Shown: one piece after another, positions 19,451 to 27,932 of the stretch | Position numbering within the stretch: position 1 is the first letter of the stretch | Layout of the letters: every line of letters begins with the position of its first letter | NCBI GenBank assembly: GCA_903970405.1 | Contig: CAJCIT010000053.1 | Coordinates: 1 to 60,534 of the forward strand | From: Acidobacteriaceae bacterium | Lineage (GTDB): Bacteria > Acidobacteriota > Terriglobia > Bryobacterales > Bryobacteraceae | Direction: 5' to 3' | Length of the DNA stretch: 60,534 nucleotides | The notes under the pieces: model-generated | Told to the model about the DNA's origin: nothing | Database searches by the model: none | Seen by the model: the letters and a program-made list of their open reading frames with translations, nothing else | Position numbers and translations under genes: made by a program

Positions 19451-20427
19451 TCGTTCACCAATCGTTCCGCCTCGAGCAATTCGGCGGGTGACGCTACGCC
19501 GGTTCCCGGCTTCATGATGGTGACCGACGCAACCATGTGCCCCAGCCGGGCTGCTGCCTGGGCCGTGGCGCCCGCCGCCAGCGCACAAGCGGCGCCCGCT
19601 GTAAAGCTGTCCCCCGCGCCGCAGATATCCACCGGGTGAGGCACGCGCTGAGTCATCACCCACGTTTCGCCGTCTTCGTTGAAGATCTGAACGCCATTTC
19701 CTCCGTGCGTAACGTAGAGCGCGGGAGCTTCGGTCAGTTGCCTCAGATCCTCGAACGACTCCGCTCCCACTCTGCCCCGCGCCTCCGATCCCTCATCGGT
19801 ATTGACCTTGATCACCGCCCGCCTGAAGAATTCCGCGCGCCGCCGTGAATCCACCCAGACCAGCTTGTCTTCCTTGGCGGCGAAGTACGCCAGCCGTTCC
19901 CGGACCGCCGCCGTCACCACTCCGCCTGTCTCCGTCTCGGCTTGATCGGAAACGCAGATGAGATCGAACCGGGAAGCAGCTTCGAGCATGTCGCAAATAG
20001 ATGCACTTACATCGGAAGGGATGTCCTGTACATTCACGAAGTCGACACGCGGCAGATCTTCCACCTGCGTGTTTTTATTAAGCAGCTTGGTGTAAGTGAA
20101 CGTGTTGAGCCCGGGGGCGGAAAGAAGATAGTTGCTACCGATCTGGCGGGCGTTGAGCGATTGCCGCAGCTCATAGCCAAAGCCGTCGTCGCCGATGGCG
20201 CTCATCACCGCCACCTCCTTGACGCCCAGGGCCTTCAGGTTATTGGCCACGGTGCCCGCTGCGCCTGGCGTCCGCTCCGTTTCGACGACAGCAACGCGCG
20301 GAATTCCGGTTTCACGCGATGGAATGCTCAGCAGCGGGTCATACCGGCACCAGCGGTCAAGACAGACGTCGCCCACCACCAGAACCCGCATGTCCGCCAT
20401 CCTGGCCAGTAATTCCGAGGCTGTCAT
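19447..20427 (-). CDS. PfkB-family heptose 7-phosphate kinase (RfaE/HldE N-domain type)
   Basis: Kinase of 326 aa related to the first domain of HldE, which phosphorylates heptose 7-phosphate at C1. Motifs: LVVGDVCLDRWCRYDPLLSI near the start, the PGAAGTVANNLKALG substrate loop, ALYVTHGGNGVQIFNED, and the ATP/anion-hole DICGAGDSFTAGAACALAAG. The nucleotidyltransferase half of HldE is absent here and must lie elsewhere or be replaced. The start is set by a 4-bp overlap with the preceding gene. Confidence 0.88.
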   Translation of the reverse strand: MTASELLARMADMRVLVVGDVCLDRWCRYDPLLSIPSRETGIPRVAVVETERTPGAAGTVANNLKALGVKEVAVMSAIGDDGFGYELRQSLNARQIGSNYLLSAPGLNTFTYTKLLNKNTQVEDLPRVDFVNVQDIPSDVSASICDMLEAASRFDLICVSDQAETETGGVVTAAVRERLAYFAAKEDKLVWVDSRRRAEFFRRAVIKVNTDEGSEARGRVGAESFEDLRQLTEAPALYVTHGGNGVQIFNEDGETWVMTQRVPHPVDICGAGDSFTAGAACALAAGATAQAAARLGHMVASVTIMKPGTGVASPAELLEAERLVNE

Positions 20428-21395
20428 CGCCCTCCCTCCAGGAGTTTCGAGCGAAGCGCCGGCAGCGTGGCACGGTGATGGCCGCAAAAGTAAAAGCTCT
20501 CGCCCCCGTCAGCCACTGTTCGAACCAGCATCGTCTTGTGGGGACGGAAGTAATAGCCGGGGTCGGCCTTCGGCAATTCGCGCCGGAAGTCACCCTCAAT
20601 CGGAATCAGGTCAAAGACAGCGGTGGTGAAATGGCGGATCTCGCGGCCTTCCTGACGCGCAACATTTCGCGCCATGGCCAGCGCCTTCAGATACACTTCG
20701 GGTCCCATAATGGCCGATCCGAAGTTGAGGACTACGCCATGCTCCAGACGCTCCACCGCGGCGGCAAAAATCAGGAAGTCGCGATAGCTGGCGGCGCCTA
20801 ACGCCGCGCCATCCAGGTTCGGATGCTCATGCAAAATGTCATAGCCGATGCCGACGTGCGCCGTCACCGGGACTCCCTGCTCCCAAGCCGCCGCCAGAAC
20901 GCTCAACTCGCGGAACGGAAAGCCGCTCGAAGCAATAGCCTGTCCCACAGCCTCTCCAAGACCCAGCCCCAGTTGCGCCCCCTGCGTCACCAGATCGTTG
21001 ATCTCGCCCGTTTCCCGCCATAACCCAAATTGCCCGGACCGTACATAACGCGCGACGCTCTCCGTGGTGGCGCCGATTCGAGCCAATTCGTAGTCGTGGA
21101 TCACCCCAGCGCCGTTCATTGCAATGTGGTCGATGAAGCCGTGCGCCATGAGATCGATCAGATGGCGGCTGACTCCTGCCCGCAGCACATGAGCGCCCAT
21201 CATCAGAATACGGGCGGCGCCGCGACGCTTCGCTTCCATCAGCTTGCAGGCGACAGCGGCAAGATCCGGATGATGGAAGGCAGGCGCCGGCTCATCGAGT
21301 GAGAGCCAATAGGAAGCGTCAAGATCATGCTCACGCTCCGCCAGTGGGAGTAACTGAAGCCTCGATCGATCGAATTCGCGGTAGCGGGTCGGCAT
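20424..21395 (-). CDS. Deoxyhypusine-synthase-like protein of a heptose operon
   Basis: Protein of 323 aa. The segment ILMMGAHVLRAGVSRHLIDL followed by MAHGFIDHIAMNGAGVIHDY resembles the NAD-binding core of deoxyhypusine synthase and its bacterial relatives. The C-terminal part carries ADPGYYFRPHKTMLVRTVAD and GGESFYFCGHHRATLPAL. Known family members use NAD and spermidine. I cannot find the canonical catalytic lysine context of the true enzyme, and bacteria lack eIF5A, so the real reaction is unknown. It overlaps the PfkB kinase start by 4 bp and follows the HAD gene by 13 bp, so it belongs to the heptose-type operon. Family call moderately sure, function open. Confidence 0.7.
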   Translation of the reverse strand: MPTRYREFDRSRLQLLPLAEREHDLDASYWLSLDEPAPAFHHPDLAAVACKLMEAKRRGAARILMMGAHVLRAGVSRHLIDLMAHGFIDHIAMNGAGVIHDYELARIGATTESVARYVRSGQFGLWRETGEINDLVTQGAQLGLGLGEAVGQAIASSGFPFRELSVLAAAWEQGVPVTAHVGIGYDILHEHPNLDGAALGAASYRDFLIFAAAVERLEHGVVLNFGSAIMGPEVYLKALAMARNVARQEGREIRHFTTAVFDLIPIEGDFRRELPKADPGYYFRPHKTMLVRTVADGGESFYFCGHHRATLPALRSKLLEGGR

Positions 21396-21408
21396 ACGGC
21401 CAGGCGGG

Positions 21409-22236
21409 TCAACTTAGTGCGGAAACGCCTGCTCCCGTAAACAGGGCCGCGTCAAGGCCGCCGAGGTCTTCAAAATTGGGGACGATGACGTCAGCGCCCG
21501 CGCCGATCAATCGCTTACGCTTCCACTCGTCGGTGACACGGCATTCGGGCTCCGCGCTCGCCACGCCGACGGCTGTTCCGCCAACCTTCTTCACTTCTTC
21601 AATCTCGACATACCCATCTCCGAACACCAGGAGTTCGTCACCTCGATGGCCTGCCTCAGCGAGCAGCTTGCGAACCAGGATAGCCTTCGAGAAACTCGTG
21701 AGATCATCCAGCGCGCCGTAAACACGGCCTCGAAAGTACTTCGCGACGTCCAGTAGAGCCGCCTCCTCTCTCACGTTCGCGTCGTCAGTCCCGCTGGCCA
21801 GATAGAGCGTCAATCCCCGCTCGTTCAGATGCTCCAGCAACTTCCGCGATCCGGGGACAAGGTAGGTTTCGGGCGAAGCTGATCCGGTGCGCAGCGAAAC
21901 GATTCTGGATTCAATTCGCGTCCAGAGCCGGTCAAGGTACATTTTCTTGTACTCAGCCGGCGTCAGAGGTTTCCCGCCGCGCCTTGCAACCGCATCGGCC
22001 AGGGCCATCATCTGGTAGATGGTTTCCTTGCCTGTGAGGCGCCACACAAAATCTTCAACCACCGATTTCAGCGTCTCCTCGGATTCACCCGTGCCCAGCC
22101 CGGATAGCTGCTGGATGCACATCGGAACCATGACATCCATCCACCCCGAGCGGATCAGCGAGAGCGTGCCGTCGAAGTCGAAAATGACGACACGGGCTTT
22201 CGCTGCCGACGTAGCGGGACTGATGATTTCGAGCAT
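21409..22236 (-). CDS. HAD-family phosphatase, first gene of the heptose-type operon
   Basis: Protein of 275 aa with HAD motifs: motif I FDFDGTLSLIRSGW (about residues 19-32), motif II in LYLASGTDD, a Lys in SKAILVRKLLAEAG, and motif IV in LLVFGDGYVEIEEVKKVGG. A helical cap sits between motifs I and II. Such enzymes remove phosphate from small molecules. In the heptose pathway GmhB does this at C7, and this gene may fill that role, though it is not a close GmhB look-alike by eye. ATG at 22236. Confidence 0.85.
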   Translation of the reverse strand: MLEIISPATSAAKARVVIFDFDGTLSLIRSGWMDVMVPMCIQQLSGLGTGESEETLKSVVEDFVWRLTGKETIYQMMALADAVARRGGKPLTPAEYKKMYLDRLWTRIESRIVSLRTGSASPETYLVPGSRKLLEHLNERGLTLYLASGTDDANVREEAALLDVAKYFRGRVYGALDDLTSFSKAILVRKLLAEAGHRGDELLVFGDGYVEIEEVKKVGGTAVGVASAEPECRVTDEWKRKRLIGAGADVIVPNFEDLGGLDAALFTGAGVSALS

Positions 22237-22321
22237 CGCCTCATTTTGTCACGCAAGGGGAGGATAACAGAGCCGGCAACGCGAGACGGTGAACGCTCTT
22301 CGCTCGTTTGGCCAATAAGGC

Positions 22322-22350
22322 TTGAGTTTTTGACAGCCGGTCATTATACT
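22322..22350 (+). promoter_or_regulatory. Candidate sigma-70 promoter for the exported protein at 22378
   Basis: TTGAGT (22322-22327) and TATACT (22345-22350) are separated by 17 bp, and the -10 is 27 bp before the GTG start. Both boxes are near-consensus. Confidence 0.5.
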
Positions 22351-22377
22351 GGGGCCGGAAGCGGTGAAGTTGCAACA

Positions 22378-23103
22378 GTGCCAGCTCTATCTAAGCTCCG
22401 CCTGCCTCTATTAGTTGTGTGTGCCTGCTTAGTCTGCTTGGTTGCGTCCGGCCAGACGCCGAATTCGGGGGCTGTCGAGCCTCAGCCGCCCGCTTCGGTG
22501 ACGTTGCCCCTAACCTCTTGCAACCCCTGGGTTATCCAAACCTTGCCGACCGAACTGACCTTCCGTCAACGCGTTTGCCTGGGGCTGGCCCACTTGGCAA
22601 GCCCTTTGACGTTCGCCGATATCGCCGCGATTTCCGCTTATCACCAATTGCGAAATGTTGCGCCGAGCATCAATCCTCGGGATGCCGAGGACTACGGATC
22701 GCGAATCGGCTATGGGTATGAGCGCCAAACGGCCCGAGCGACCGCAGAGCTTCTGGCGGGCTACTTGCACAACGAAGACCCGCGGCCTCATCCTTCGAAT
22801 TCCCACGGCGCGTGGAAGCGCACCCGCTGCGCTATTCTGAGCGTCCTCGAAAGTCCCGGCCCGGATGGCAATGAGAGAGTTGCTTTGCTCCCGATTGCGG
22901 GGGCTCTCGGTTCAGGACTGACGACCATGGCTCTCTTTCCCCATCAAAACGGTTGGTCGAATGGTCTTGAGCGCAGCGGCATCGCCTATGGCTTTTACTT
23001 TGGGCGCGCTGTCGCCCACGAATTCAGTCCTGAACTATGGTTGTTGGCTCCGCAGTTCGTCCGGAAACACAGGGCAGGGGTGACGAAGGCTGTGACTCTG
23101 TAG
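22378..23103 (+). CDS. Exported hypothetical protein
   Basis: Protein of 241 aa from a GTG start. Choosing this start gives a clean signal peptide (LRLPLLVVCACLVCLVASGQ), while longer in-frame versions bury it. The mature part has no recognised domain. Visible traits: SCNPWVIQTLPTELTFRQRV, a run RDAEDYGSRIGYGYERQTAR, Gly/aromatic segments and a C-terminal ELWLLAPQFVRKHRAGV. It stands alone, divergent from the heptose operon, with its own promoter-like sequence. Possible role in the envelope; not assignable. Confidence 0.6.
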   Translation: MPALSKLRLPLLVVCACLVCLVASGQTPNSGAVEPQPPASVTLPLTSCNPWVIQTLPTELTFRQRVCLGLAHLASPLTFADIAAISAYHQLRNVAPSINPRDAEDYGSRIGYGYERQTARATAELLAGYLHNEDPRPHPSNSHGAWKRTRCAILSVLESPGPDGNERVALLPIAGALGSGLTTMALFPHQNGWSNGLERSGIAYGFYFGRAVAHEFSPELWLLAPQFVRKHRAGVTKAVTL

Positions 23104-23110
23104 ACCCTCC

Positions 23111-23138
23111 GCCTGGGATCGCCAATCTCCCGATTGGC
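23111..23138. repeat. Palindromic repeat family 1, copy D
   Basis: GCCTGGGATCGCCAATCTCC followed by CGATTGGC, a variant of the 44511-44542 copy. It lies between convergent genes, 8 bp after the stop at 23103, and could serve as a bidirectional terminator. Confidence 0.65.
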
Positions 23139-23194
23139 CCTTGGCGGCGCAACGTGCCGCCGGCAACCCCTCAATCGCGCATAAGCAAGGCGCA

Positions 23195-23671
23195 TCACCT
23201 CAGATCCAGCGGTGTAAGCACGCCATCCTTCTTGATGCCTAAGCGGATGGGCCGCGGCAGCGCATTGTAAGGGACACTGACCTCCACCCATAGTTCCTCA
23301 CCGAAGTTCAGTCGCGAGTCTTTCGCTGTGTCCGGCAGGAAAAAGCTAACGGGCTCACTAAGCACTCTTGCGCCAGCCTGATTCTTGCCACCCCCTACCG
23401 TCAATGCCGCCTTCTCATCCGGGGTGGCGGTTAACTGTCCGTTTTGAACGGACAGGCGCACGTGCTGAACGTCGCCCGGTTCGTTATCCATCGCCACTTG
23501 CAATCGCAACATGAGGTACCGGCCGCGAAGAGGAGCATTCGGATCCACTGGCGAGACTCTGGCCCAGACTCGGGGAAGGCGGTCGCGGTCCCACTGGTAC
23601 TTCGCCGTCATGCTCAGCACAATGGCGCACTGCAGCAGCGCTACCAGAAGCCCGCGATAAATCGGTCTCAT
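23195..23671 (-). CDS. GDYXXLXY-type protein
   Basis: Protein of 158 aa with an N-terminal membrane segment or signal (YRGLLVALLQCAIVLSM) followed by an extracytoplasmic domain. The segment LRGRYLMLRLQV corresponds to the GDYxxLxY pattern that names this family, which is common next to DUF2157 proteins. The function is unknown. The ATG at 23671 overlaps the stop of the DUF2157 gene by 4 bp, so the two are translationally coupled. Confidence 0.8.
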   Translation of the reverse strand: MRPIYRGLLVALLQCAIVLSMTAKYQWDRDRLPRVWARVSPVDPNAPLRGRYLMLRLQVAMDNEPGDVQHVRLSVQNGQLTATPDEKAALTVGGGKNQAGARVLSEPVSFFLPDTAKDSRLNFGEELWVEVSVPYNALPRPIRLGIKKDGVLTPLDLR

Positions 23672-24795
23672 GAGGCCTCCGTGCGCATCCCGGCGATGAT
23701 CCGGCGCCGGGTCCATTCCAGCAGCCAGCCTCCGCCTAGGAACAGAACGCCCAGCAGAACCAGGCTCAGGGCCCGGTCCAGCTTGGCCATTACATCTGAG
23801 AAGTAGAACACCAGCACGGTGATTGCGAGGCACAGGAAGGCAAGATTCACGCGCTCCGCCCGGGCTTCGCGGATGCCCCAGAACGCCAGGCCCACGCTGC
23901 CGAGGAAGCACCAGAAGCAGCTTGCAAGATTGAGACTGTCGACGGAGAAAAGGGCCAGCACGGCAACCCAAACCGTCGCGCCGACATTCCAAAGGCCGCC
24001 TTGGCGGCGCAAGGCGAACGCCAGCGCCAGCGGCACAAGGGTAGCCATCAGCATCGGTAGCCGGACCGCGGGCCAATCGAAGACGTGGCCGTTCACCCCT
24101 TCGGGAATTGCGACGAACACCACAGCCGGAATCAAAGCGATGCCGCCGAGAACAGTTAACGCGCGTCTCACGGGCGAATCCCCCCGGCCTTGCTGCGCGC
24201 TGAGGTAGGTGAACGCCAGTGCGCAAAGGCCAACGGCAATTGGGATGCGCCGCTCAGGCGTGGACCGTCCATCCAGCCACCAACCGGATACCCACCATTC
24301 GCTCAACACCCAATAGGGCGCCAGCATTGCCGTCAACGCCGCTTGCGGCCATTGCCGCAGCAACGCCCACCCCGCGGCGGACCCCAACGCCCACAATAGA
24401 ATCGCTGAGGGCCAATGCTCGCTCAGATGATAGACCTGCCCTGCGAGGGCAATGCCCGCGCCCAGGGAGATGGTGCCGATGGTGTGCAGCGCCACGGAGA
24501 GGCCTTCGAAACGCTCCGACGTCATGGCGCCGCCGGCATGAAACGCGGCAATCATCGCCACCAGCAAGCTGATTCGGGCGGCCGGGGACAACTCATCCCA
24601 GTGCGCCGAGACGAAAAGCAACACTCCTGCCGCCAGCAGGATGGTCCCGAATACCAGAGCAACCAGAACCGGCCAGCGCAGACCTTGCGCCGGAGTTCGT
24701 GTTTGTTCGAACTCGCGAATGCGGGTACTGGCCGCCTGGTCCAGAAGTCCAGCCGACGTCCACCTATCGAGAGAAGGCTCCCATTCCTTGCGCAT
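23668..24795 (-). CDS. DUF2157 polytopic membrane protein
   Basis: Protein of 375 aa with a soluble N-terminal helix pair (MRKEWEPSLDRWTSAGLLDQ), then about ten or more transmembrane segments starting at LRWPVLVALVFGTILLAAGV. The conserved DUF2157 piece FVSAHWDELSPAARISLLVA is present. Members are of unknown function and typically pair with GDYxxLxY proteins, as here. ATG at 24795. Confidence 0.85.
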   Translation of the reverse strand: MRKEWEPSLDRWTSAGLLDQAASTRIREFEQTRTPAQGLRWPVLVALVFGTILLAAGVLLFVSAHWDELSPAARISLLVAMIAAFHAGGAMTSERFEGLSVALHTIGTISLGAGIALAGQVYHLSEHWPSAILLWALGSAAGWALLRQWPQAALTAMLAPYWVLSEWWVSGWWLDGRSTPERRIPIAVGLCALAFTYLSAQQGRGDSPVRRALTVLGGIALIPAVVFVAIPEGVNGHVFDWPAVRLPMLMATLVPLALAFALRRQGGLWNVGATVWVAVLALFSVDSLNLASCFWCFLGSVGLAFWGIREARAERVNLAFLCLAITVLVFYFSDVMAKLDRALSLVLLGVLFLGGGWLLEWTRRRIIAGMRTEAS

Positions 24796-25177
24796 GTTGA
24801 GACCCGCACAATGACCGCCAAACGCCCTGTGCGCTCCTGATTGCTATCTTAACCCGTATCCACCTTCATCAATGTGCGGTTGTTGTAGTCGATTCGAAGC
24901 GGTCTGAGAATTCATTTCTTGGCAACCGACGGCGGGTTAGGACTGCGACTTACGCGTAGCTGTGCCGGGCCTGTGGGCGCTTACTCCTCGCGGTGCTGTG
25001 CGGGACGGCAAGGCCAACCAGTCGCTCCCTGAGACTGAGACTCACTCTGGATCTGAGACTGAGAGCGTGAAGCTAATCGGGCTGGGCGAAACATTACCGA
25101 ACGAACTCGAGTCGGCGTGCCATTGACGATGAGCAGACCTCCTCCAACCAGGAGATTGGCGTTCCCCGGCTGGTGAG
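24796..25177. other. Intergenic region with repeat copy B
   Basis: No gene supported. It holds a short purine/pyrimidine-biased stretch of repeated CTGAGACTGAGA-like units at about 25028-25065. Repeat family 1 copy B lies at 25145-25168, directly beside the truncated gene at 25178. Confidence 0.5.
25145..25168. repeat. Palindromic repeat family 1, copy B
   Basis: CCAACCAGGAGATTGGCGTT followed by CCCC is the same core as copy A. It ends 10 bp before the stop codon of the shortened gene at 25178. Confidence 0.65.
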
Positions 25178-25597
25178 CTACAGCCCAGTGGCCCGAGGGG
25201 CGCCGGCCGCTGGAACCGAACCGCGTTGAGCGAAGGCCTTCTCCCCGTTGCGGAAGACCTCGAATTCGAAGCGGTCGCCCGGCGCCAGGCGCCTTAGGCT
25301 GGCTTTGTATAGGCGGCGGACTCGCAACTCCTCGTCGCGCACCCGGCTCGAAACGCTGGCCGAGGACTGTTCCCACACCTGGGTCGCGCCGTTGCGATAG
25401 CGGACAACCCAATCGGCGTCGGAGTCGGGCGCAAGCCATTCGAGCTTTGGCGAGGCGGCCGCTTCGCCGGCATTCAGATGGGGCTTCTCAACGAAGAATT
25501 CGTGCGTGGTCGTGGCGCCCACCCGGATCAACGAGACCAGCAGGGCCACCGCGAACACGGCGGGCATGGCAAATGTATAGAGACGTGACATTGACAA
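25178..25597 (-). pseudogene. Metallophosphoesterase N-terminal remnant (Fn3-like part only)
   Basis: 139 aa with a signal-anchor (FAMPAVFAVALLVSLIRVG) and a beta-sandwich-like segment: HEFFVEKPHLNAG, KLEWLAPDSDADWVVRYRNG, and RRLYKASLRRLAPGDRFEFE followed by VFRNGEKAF. This resembles the domain that precedes the catalytic part of secreted purple-acid-phosphatase-like metallophosphoesterases. The catalytic domain (GDxx, GNHE motifs) is missing and the frame stops right beside repeat copy B. It is probably a truncated relic; a genuine short secreted protein is the alternative. Confidence 0.5.
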
Positions 25598-25701
25598 CCT
25601 AAATCGCTTGGAAATTAGCGAGAGTCTTCAAGCGGATACAACGACTCCTAGTCTACTTCCTGATCGTGTAAGCGCTCATCAAGATTTTCGATGAGGCGCA
25701 T

Positions 25702-26004
25702 TCAGAAAGTTCCTAAGGGTACCGGAAGTTCAATCTCTTCAGTCGTTTGCGACGTCCCATGAGCCAAGTCCACCGGGTTGGTAAACTCACCGACGCACGG
25801 TTCAGGATGGCTAAACTCAGCTTCGCGGTGACTGCGGGCCTCACATTCGCAACAATCGCTGCAGCGATGGCATCTCGCGCAAAGGTGGTTGCCGCAGGCA
25901 TCCTTCGTACACCAGACGCAGATGCTGCTGGAAGACTCAGAGCAGATTGAACAGTAAAACAAGGGACCTCTAACGGGAGTGACGCGCCTACTCCTGATTC
26001 GCAA
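25702..26004 (-). CDS. Small cysteine-rich putative zinc-binding protein
   Basis: About 100 aa. The core FYCSICSESSSSICVWC and then CGNHLCARCHRCSDCCECEA holds a dense run of CxxC pairs that could bind two or more zinc ions, B-box or small treble-clef style. The C-terminal half is polar. The ATG at 26004 overlaps the end of the preceding gene by 17 bp; a TTG at about 25962 just before the cysteine core is an alternative start. I recall similar unnamed proteins, not a function. Confidence 0.6.
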   Translation of the reverse strand: MRIRSRRVTPVRGPLFYCSICSESSSSICVWCTKDACGNHLCARCHRCSDCCECEARSHREAEFSHPEPCVGEFTNPVDLAHGTSQTTEEIELPVPLGTF

Positions 26005-26605
26005 CCGGTGGTTTGGGCTTGGTGCTCTTCTTGACCACCGGCACTTCCTTGCTGATCATACCGCGGCAACGCTGGGCTTCCTGATCGGCGATATGGAACA
26101 TCTGCTCCTTATTGGTGGCCAGATCCACCAGAAAGTTCCGGAAGCGTTCGCGATCGTTGAAATTACGGGCGATTAGCTGCTCCAGTTGTTCGGCGAGGGG
26201 GCGATCGGCATAGCGGCGGACGCCTTCGAGAAGCGATCGCTCGGTGGATTCAAGAGCCTCCATCCGAAAATAGGCGTCCAGGCACTTCGCGACGCTCTCC
26301 GGTTGAGCGGCCAAGCTCTTCACCACAATGGCCGAATCGGTGAGCTGTTGCTGGGCTTTGTACCACTGGCTGATGTAAGTGCTGGGAGCATCCTTTTCAT
26401 CCATCCATTGTTGGGGATGCATTTGGTCCAGCAACGGCTTGAACTGCTGATTCTGAGCGTCGAGCTCGGCTAAGAGCTTTTGAGCGTCCCAGGGGGTAGG
26501 GAGACCGTTTTGGGTTTCGGACTGAACGGACGCCGGGAGGGCGGCGTTCTGCCCGAAGGCGACAGCGGTAAAGACGGTCAGCAAGAGAACAGTTTGAAGC
26601 GCCAT
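25988..26605 (-). CDS. Exported helical hypothetical protein
   Basis: Protein of 205 aa with a signal peptide (MALQTVLLLTVFTAVAFGQN). The rest is predicted mostly helical: WDAQKLLAELDAQNQQFKPL, YISQWYKAQQQLTDSAIVVK, RMEALESTERSLLEGVRRYA. A basic, Pro/Lys-rich tail ends it. It has the look of a periplasmic or surface protein. No family is recognised. The gene order suggests co-transcription with the cysteine-rich protein downstream. Confidence 0.7.
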   Translation of the reverse strand: MALQTVLLLTVFTAVAFGQNAALPASVQSETQNGLPTPWDAQKLLAELDAQNQQFKPLLDQMHPQQWMDEKDAPSTYISQWYKAQQQLTDSAIVVKSLAAQPESVAKCLDAYFRMEALESTERSLLEGVRRYADRPLAEQLEQLIARNFNDRERFRNFLVDLATNKEQMFHIADQEAQRCRGMISKEVPVVKKSTKPKPPVANQE

Positions 26606-26673
26606 GCTGAGACCATTATCGGGGACTCAGGCGGTGTGAAACTGGGGGTGCGGCAATTATCTCTTAGCAGGGG

Positions 26674-27438
26674 CTATGGCCGGTTGGTAGAGCTGCCGCG
26701 CACGTAGCGAGCCTCCAAGACCGCGCCATCGTCCATGTTTTCGATAAAGCGGTCAGGCAAACGCCGGCTGATAAAGACACCCATGGCGTCGATGATGGAG
26801 CGGTAGGCGTAGCGGTAGAGAGTGCCGCGATCCAGCTTGCGGGTAATAGGTTCGTCGCGGTTCACAATGATGGCGTCACCGGCCTTCACGGGCGTCGATT
26901 CACCGCGGGGCAGGAGCGCGTGCTGGACGAAGACTTCACCCGACTGCACATCAACGCGCGTGGTTTGATCTTCGATCTGGAGGATGGTGAAGGCCGCGTT
27001 AGCCCGGGCAGTGACGATAACCACTGGCGTCATGACCCGCTGGACAGGGCTATGCCGCTGGAGCCCAAAGACGAAATTTATCTTCACCCTGCCGTATTCA
27101 ATGTCCATGAGATCGCCGGCGCTGGCCGAGTTCTGGCGAAACGCGACGCGGGATTTCGAAAAAATCTCAAACGAGGTGCCGCCCCGCACCTCAAAGCGAG
27201 CCACGCCGTCGGGACCAGTGGTGATGATTTGCCGGACAGGTACACGCTCACCGGCGCTCAAGGCCCAGGGCAGATCTTCACCGCTGATCCGCGAGACCTG
27301 GCCTTCGACATAAACCGCCCGCGCCTCATCTTGGCCGGCATTGGGGTCGGCCTGCCCCACGCCTGCCTGAGCGGCGGCGGACCCGGCTAGGATCGAAAGG
27401 AAACTGGGGAATATAGAGAGCCGGAAGAGAATCCGCAC
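26674..27438 (-). CDS. FecR-domain exported protein
   Basis: Protein of 254 aa with a signal peptide ending around GSAAAQAG. Beta-rich FecR-like body: ALSAGERVPVRQIITTGPDG, VARFEVRGGTSFEIFSKSRV, DLMDIEYGRVKINFVF, and VMTPVVIVTARANAAFTIL, then TTRVDVQSGEVFV. FecR domains act in periplasmic signalling or as stand-alone surface proteins; without a neighbouring sigma/anti-sigma pair the second is more likely. It is 68 bp upstream of the helical exported protein on the same strand. Confidence 0.82.
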   Translation of the reverse strand: MRILFRLSIFPSFLSILAGSAAAQAGVGQADPNAGQDEARAVYVEGQVSRISGEDLPWALSAGERVPVRQIITTGPDGVARFEVRGGTSFEIFSKSRVAFRQNSASAGDLMDIEYGRVKINFVFGLQRHSPVQRVMTPVVIVTARANAAFTILQIEDQTTRVDVQSGEVFVQHALLPRGESTPVKAGDAIIVNRDEPITRKLDRGTLYRYAYRSIIDAMGVFISRRLPDRFIENMDDGAVLEARYVRGSSTNRP

Positions 27439-27461
27439 AGCCTCAGGCTAACAGAAAGGCG

Positions 27462-27572
27462 GCCTGTTTCCCGCAACTGACCAAGTCTCAGATTTACGAA
27501 TGCCTCGCCTACTATGAAGACCACCGGGAAGAGATCGACCTGCTCGTAGCCCGGCAGATGGCCGCTTCTTAA
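27462..27572 (+). pseudogene. DUF433 antitoxin relic
   Basis: Readable piece FPQLTKSQIYECLAYYEDHR, then EEIDLLVARQMAAS and a stop. This matches the C-terminal helix-turn-helix half of DUF433 proteins, the antitoxin partner of DUF5615 toxins. The N-terminal part and start are missing. Confidence 0.6.
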
Positions 27573-27573
27573 G

Positions 27574-27636
27574 TTCCTGCTCGATCACGATCTCCCCGAC
27601 GACTTGAACTATCTACTTGCAGCCCGGCCAATTTAA
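27574..27636 (+). pseudogene. DUF5615-type PIN-like toxin relic
   Basis: Directly after the DUF433 relic, 20 codons read FLLDHDLPDDLNYLLAARPI then stop. The start FLLDHDLP is characteristic of DUF5615 toxins. The rest of the gene is gone. It pairs with the DUF433 relic as a decayed toxin-antitoxin module. Confidence 0.5.
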
Positions 27637-27890
27637 GAGATCATCTCCCACACTTGTTAAGCAGCAAGCAGACCCGGCGAGGCTGCTTGAGCGAACCGCG
27701 GCCCGAAAGTACGAGCGGAGCCAGTGAACGGACGATGTGGCCAGGGCCGGTCGTCTGGACAGAGCGAATAGCCTACGCGCACGGTTCAGAAGCGCGGGCT
27801 GTGCTTGAATGATGGACCCCGGATTTCACGGGCGCAGCCCTTGGTCATAAAATAGCTGGACAGTTGCAGCGCACACATTCCGAATGAAAC
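27637..27890. other. Intergenic region before the thioredoxin-fold gene
   Basis: No gene supported. A stretch at about 27693-27735 (GCGAACCGCGGCCCG and flanks) loosely resembles repeat family 2 arms, so it may be eroded repeat sequence. Confidence 0.3.
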
Positions 27891-27932
27891 TTGCCGCCGA
27901 CTGCGGCATCGAACCTACAAGGGAGCGGACGC

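Noticed and set aside
22330..22350. TTGACA at 22330-22335 as the -35 for TATACT at 22345
   Set aside because: Only 9 bp apart; TTGAGT at 22322 has the right 17-bp spacing.
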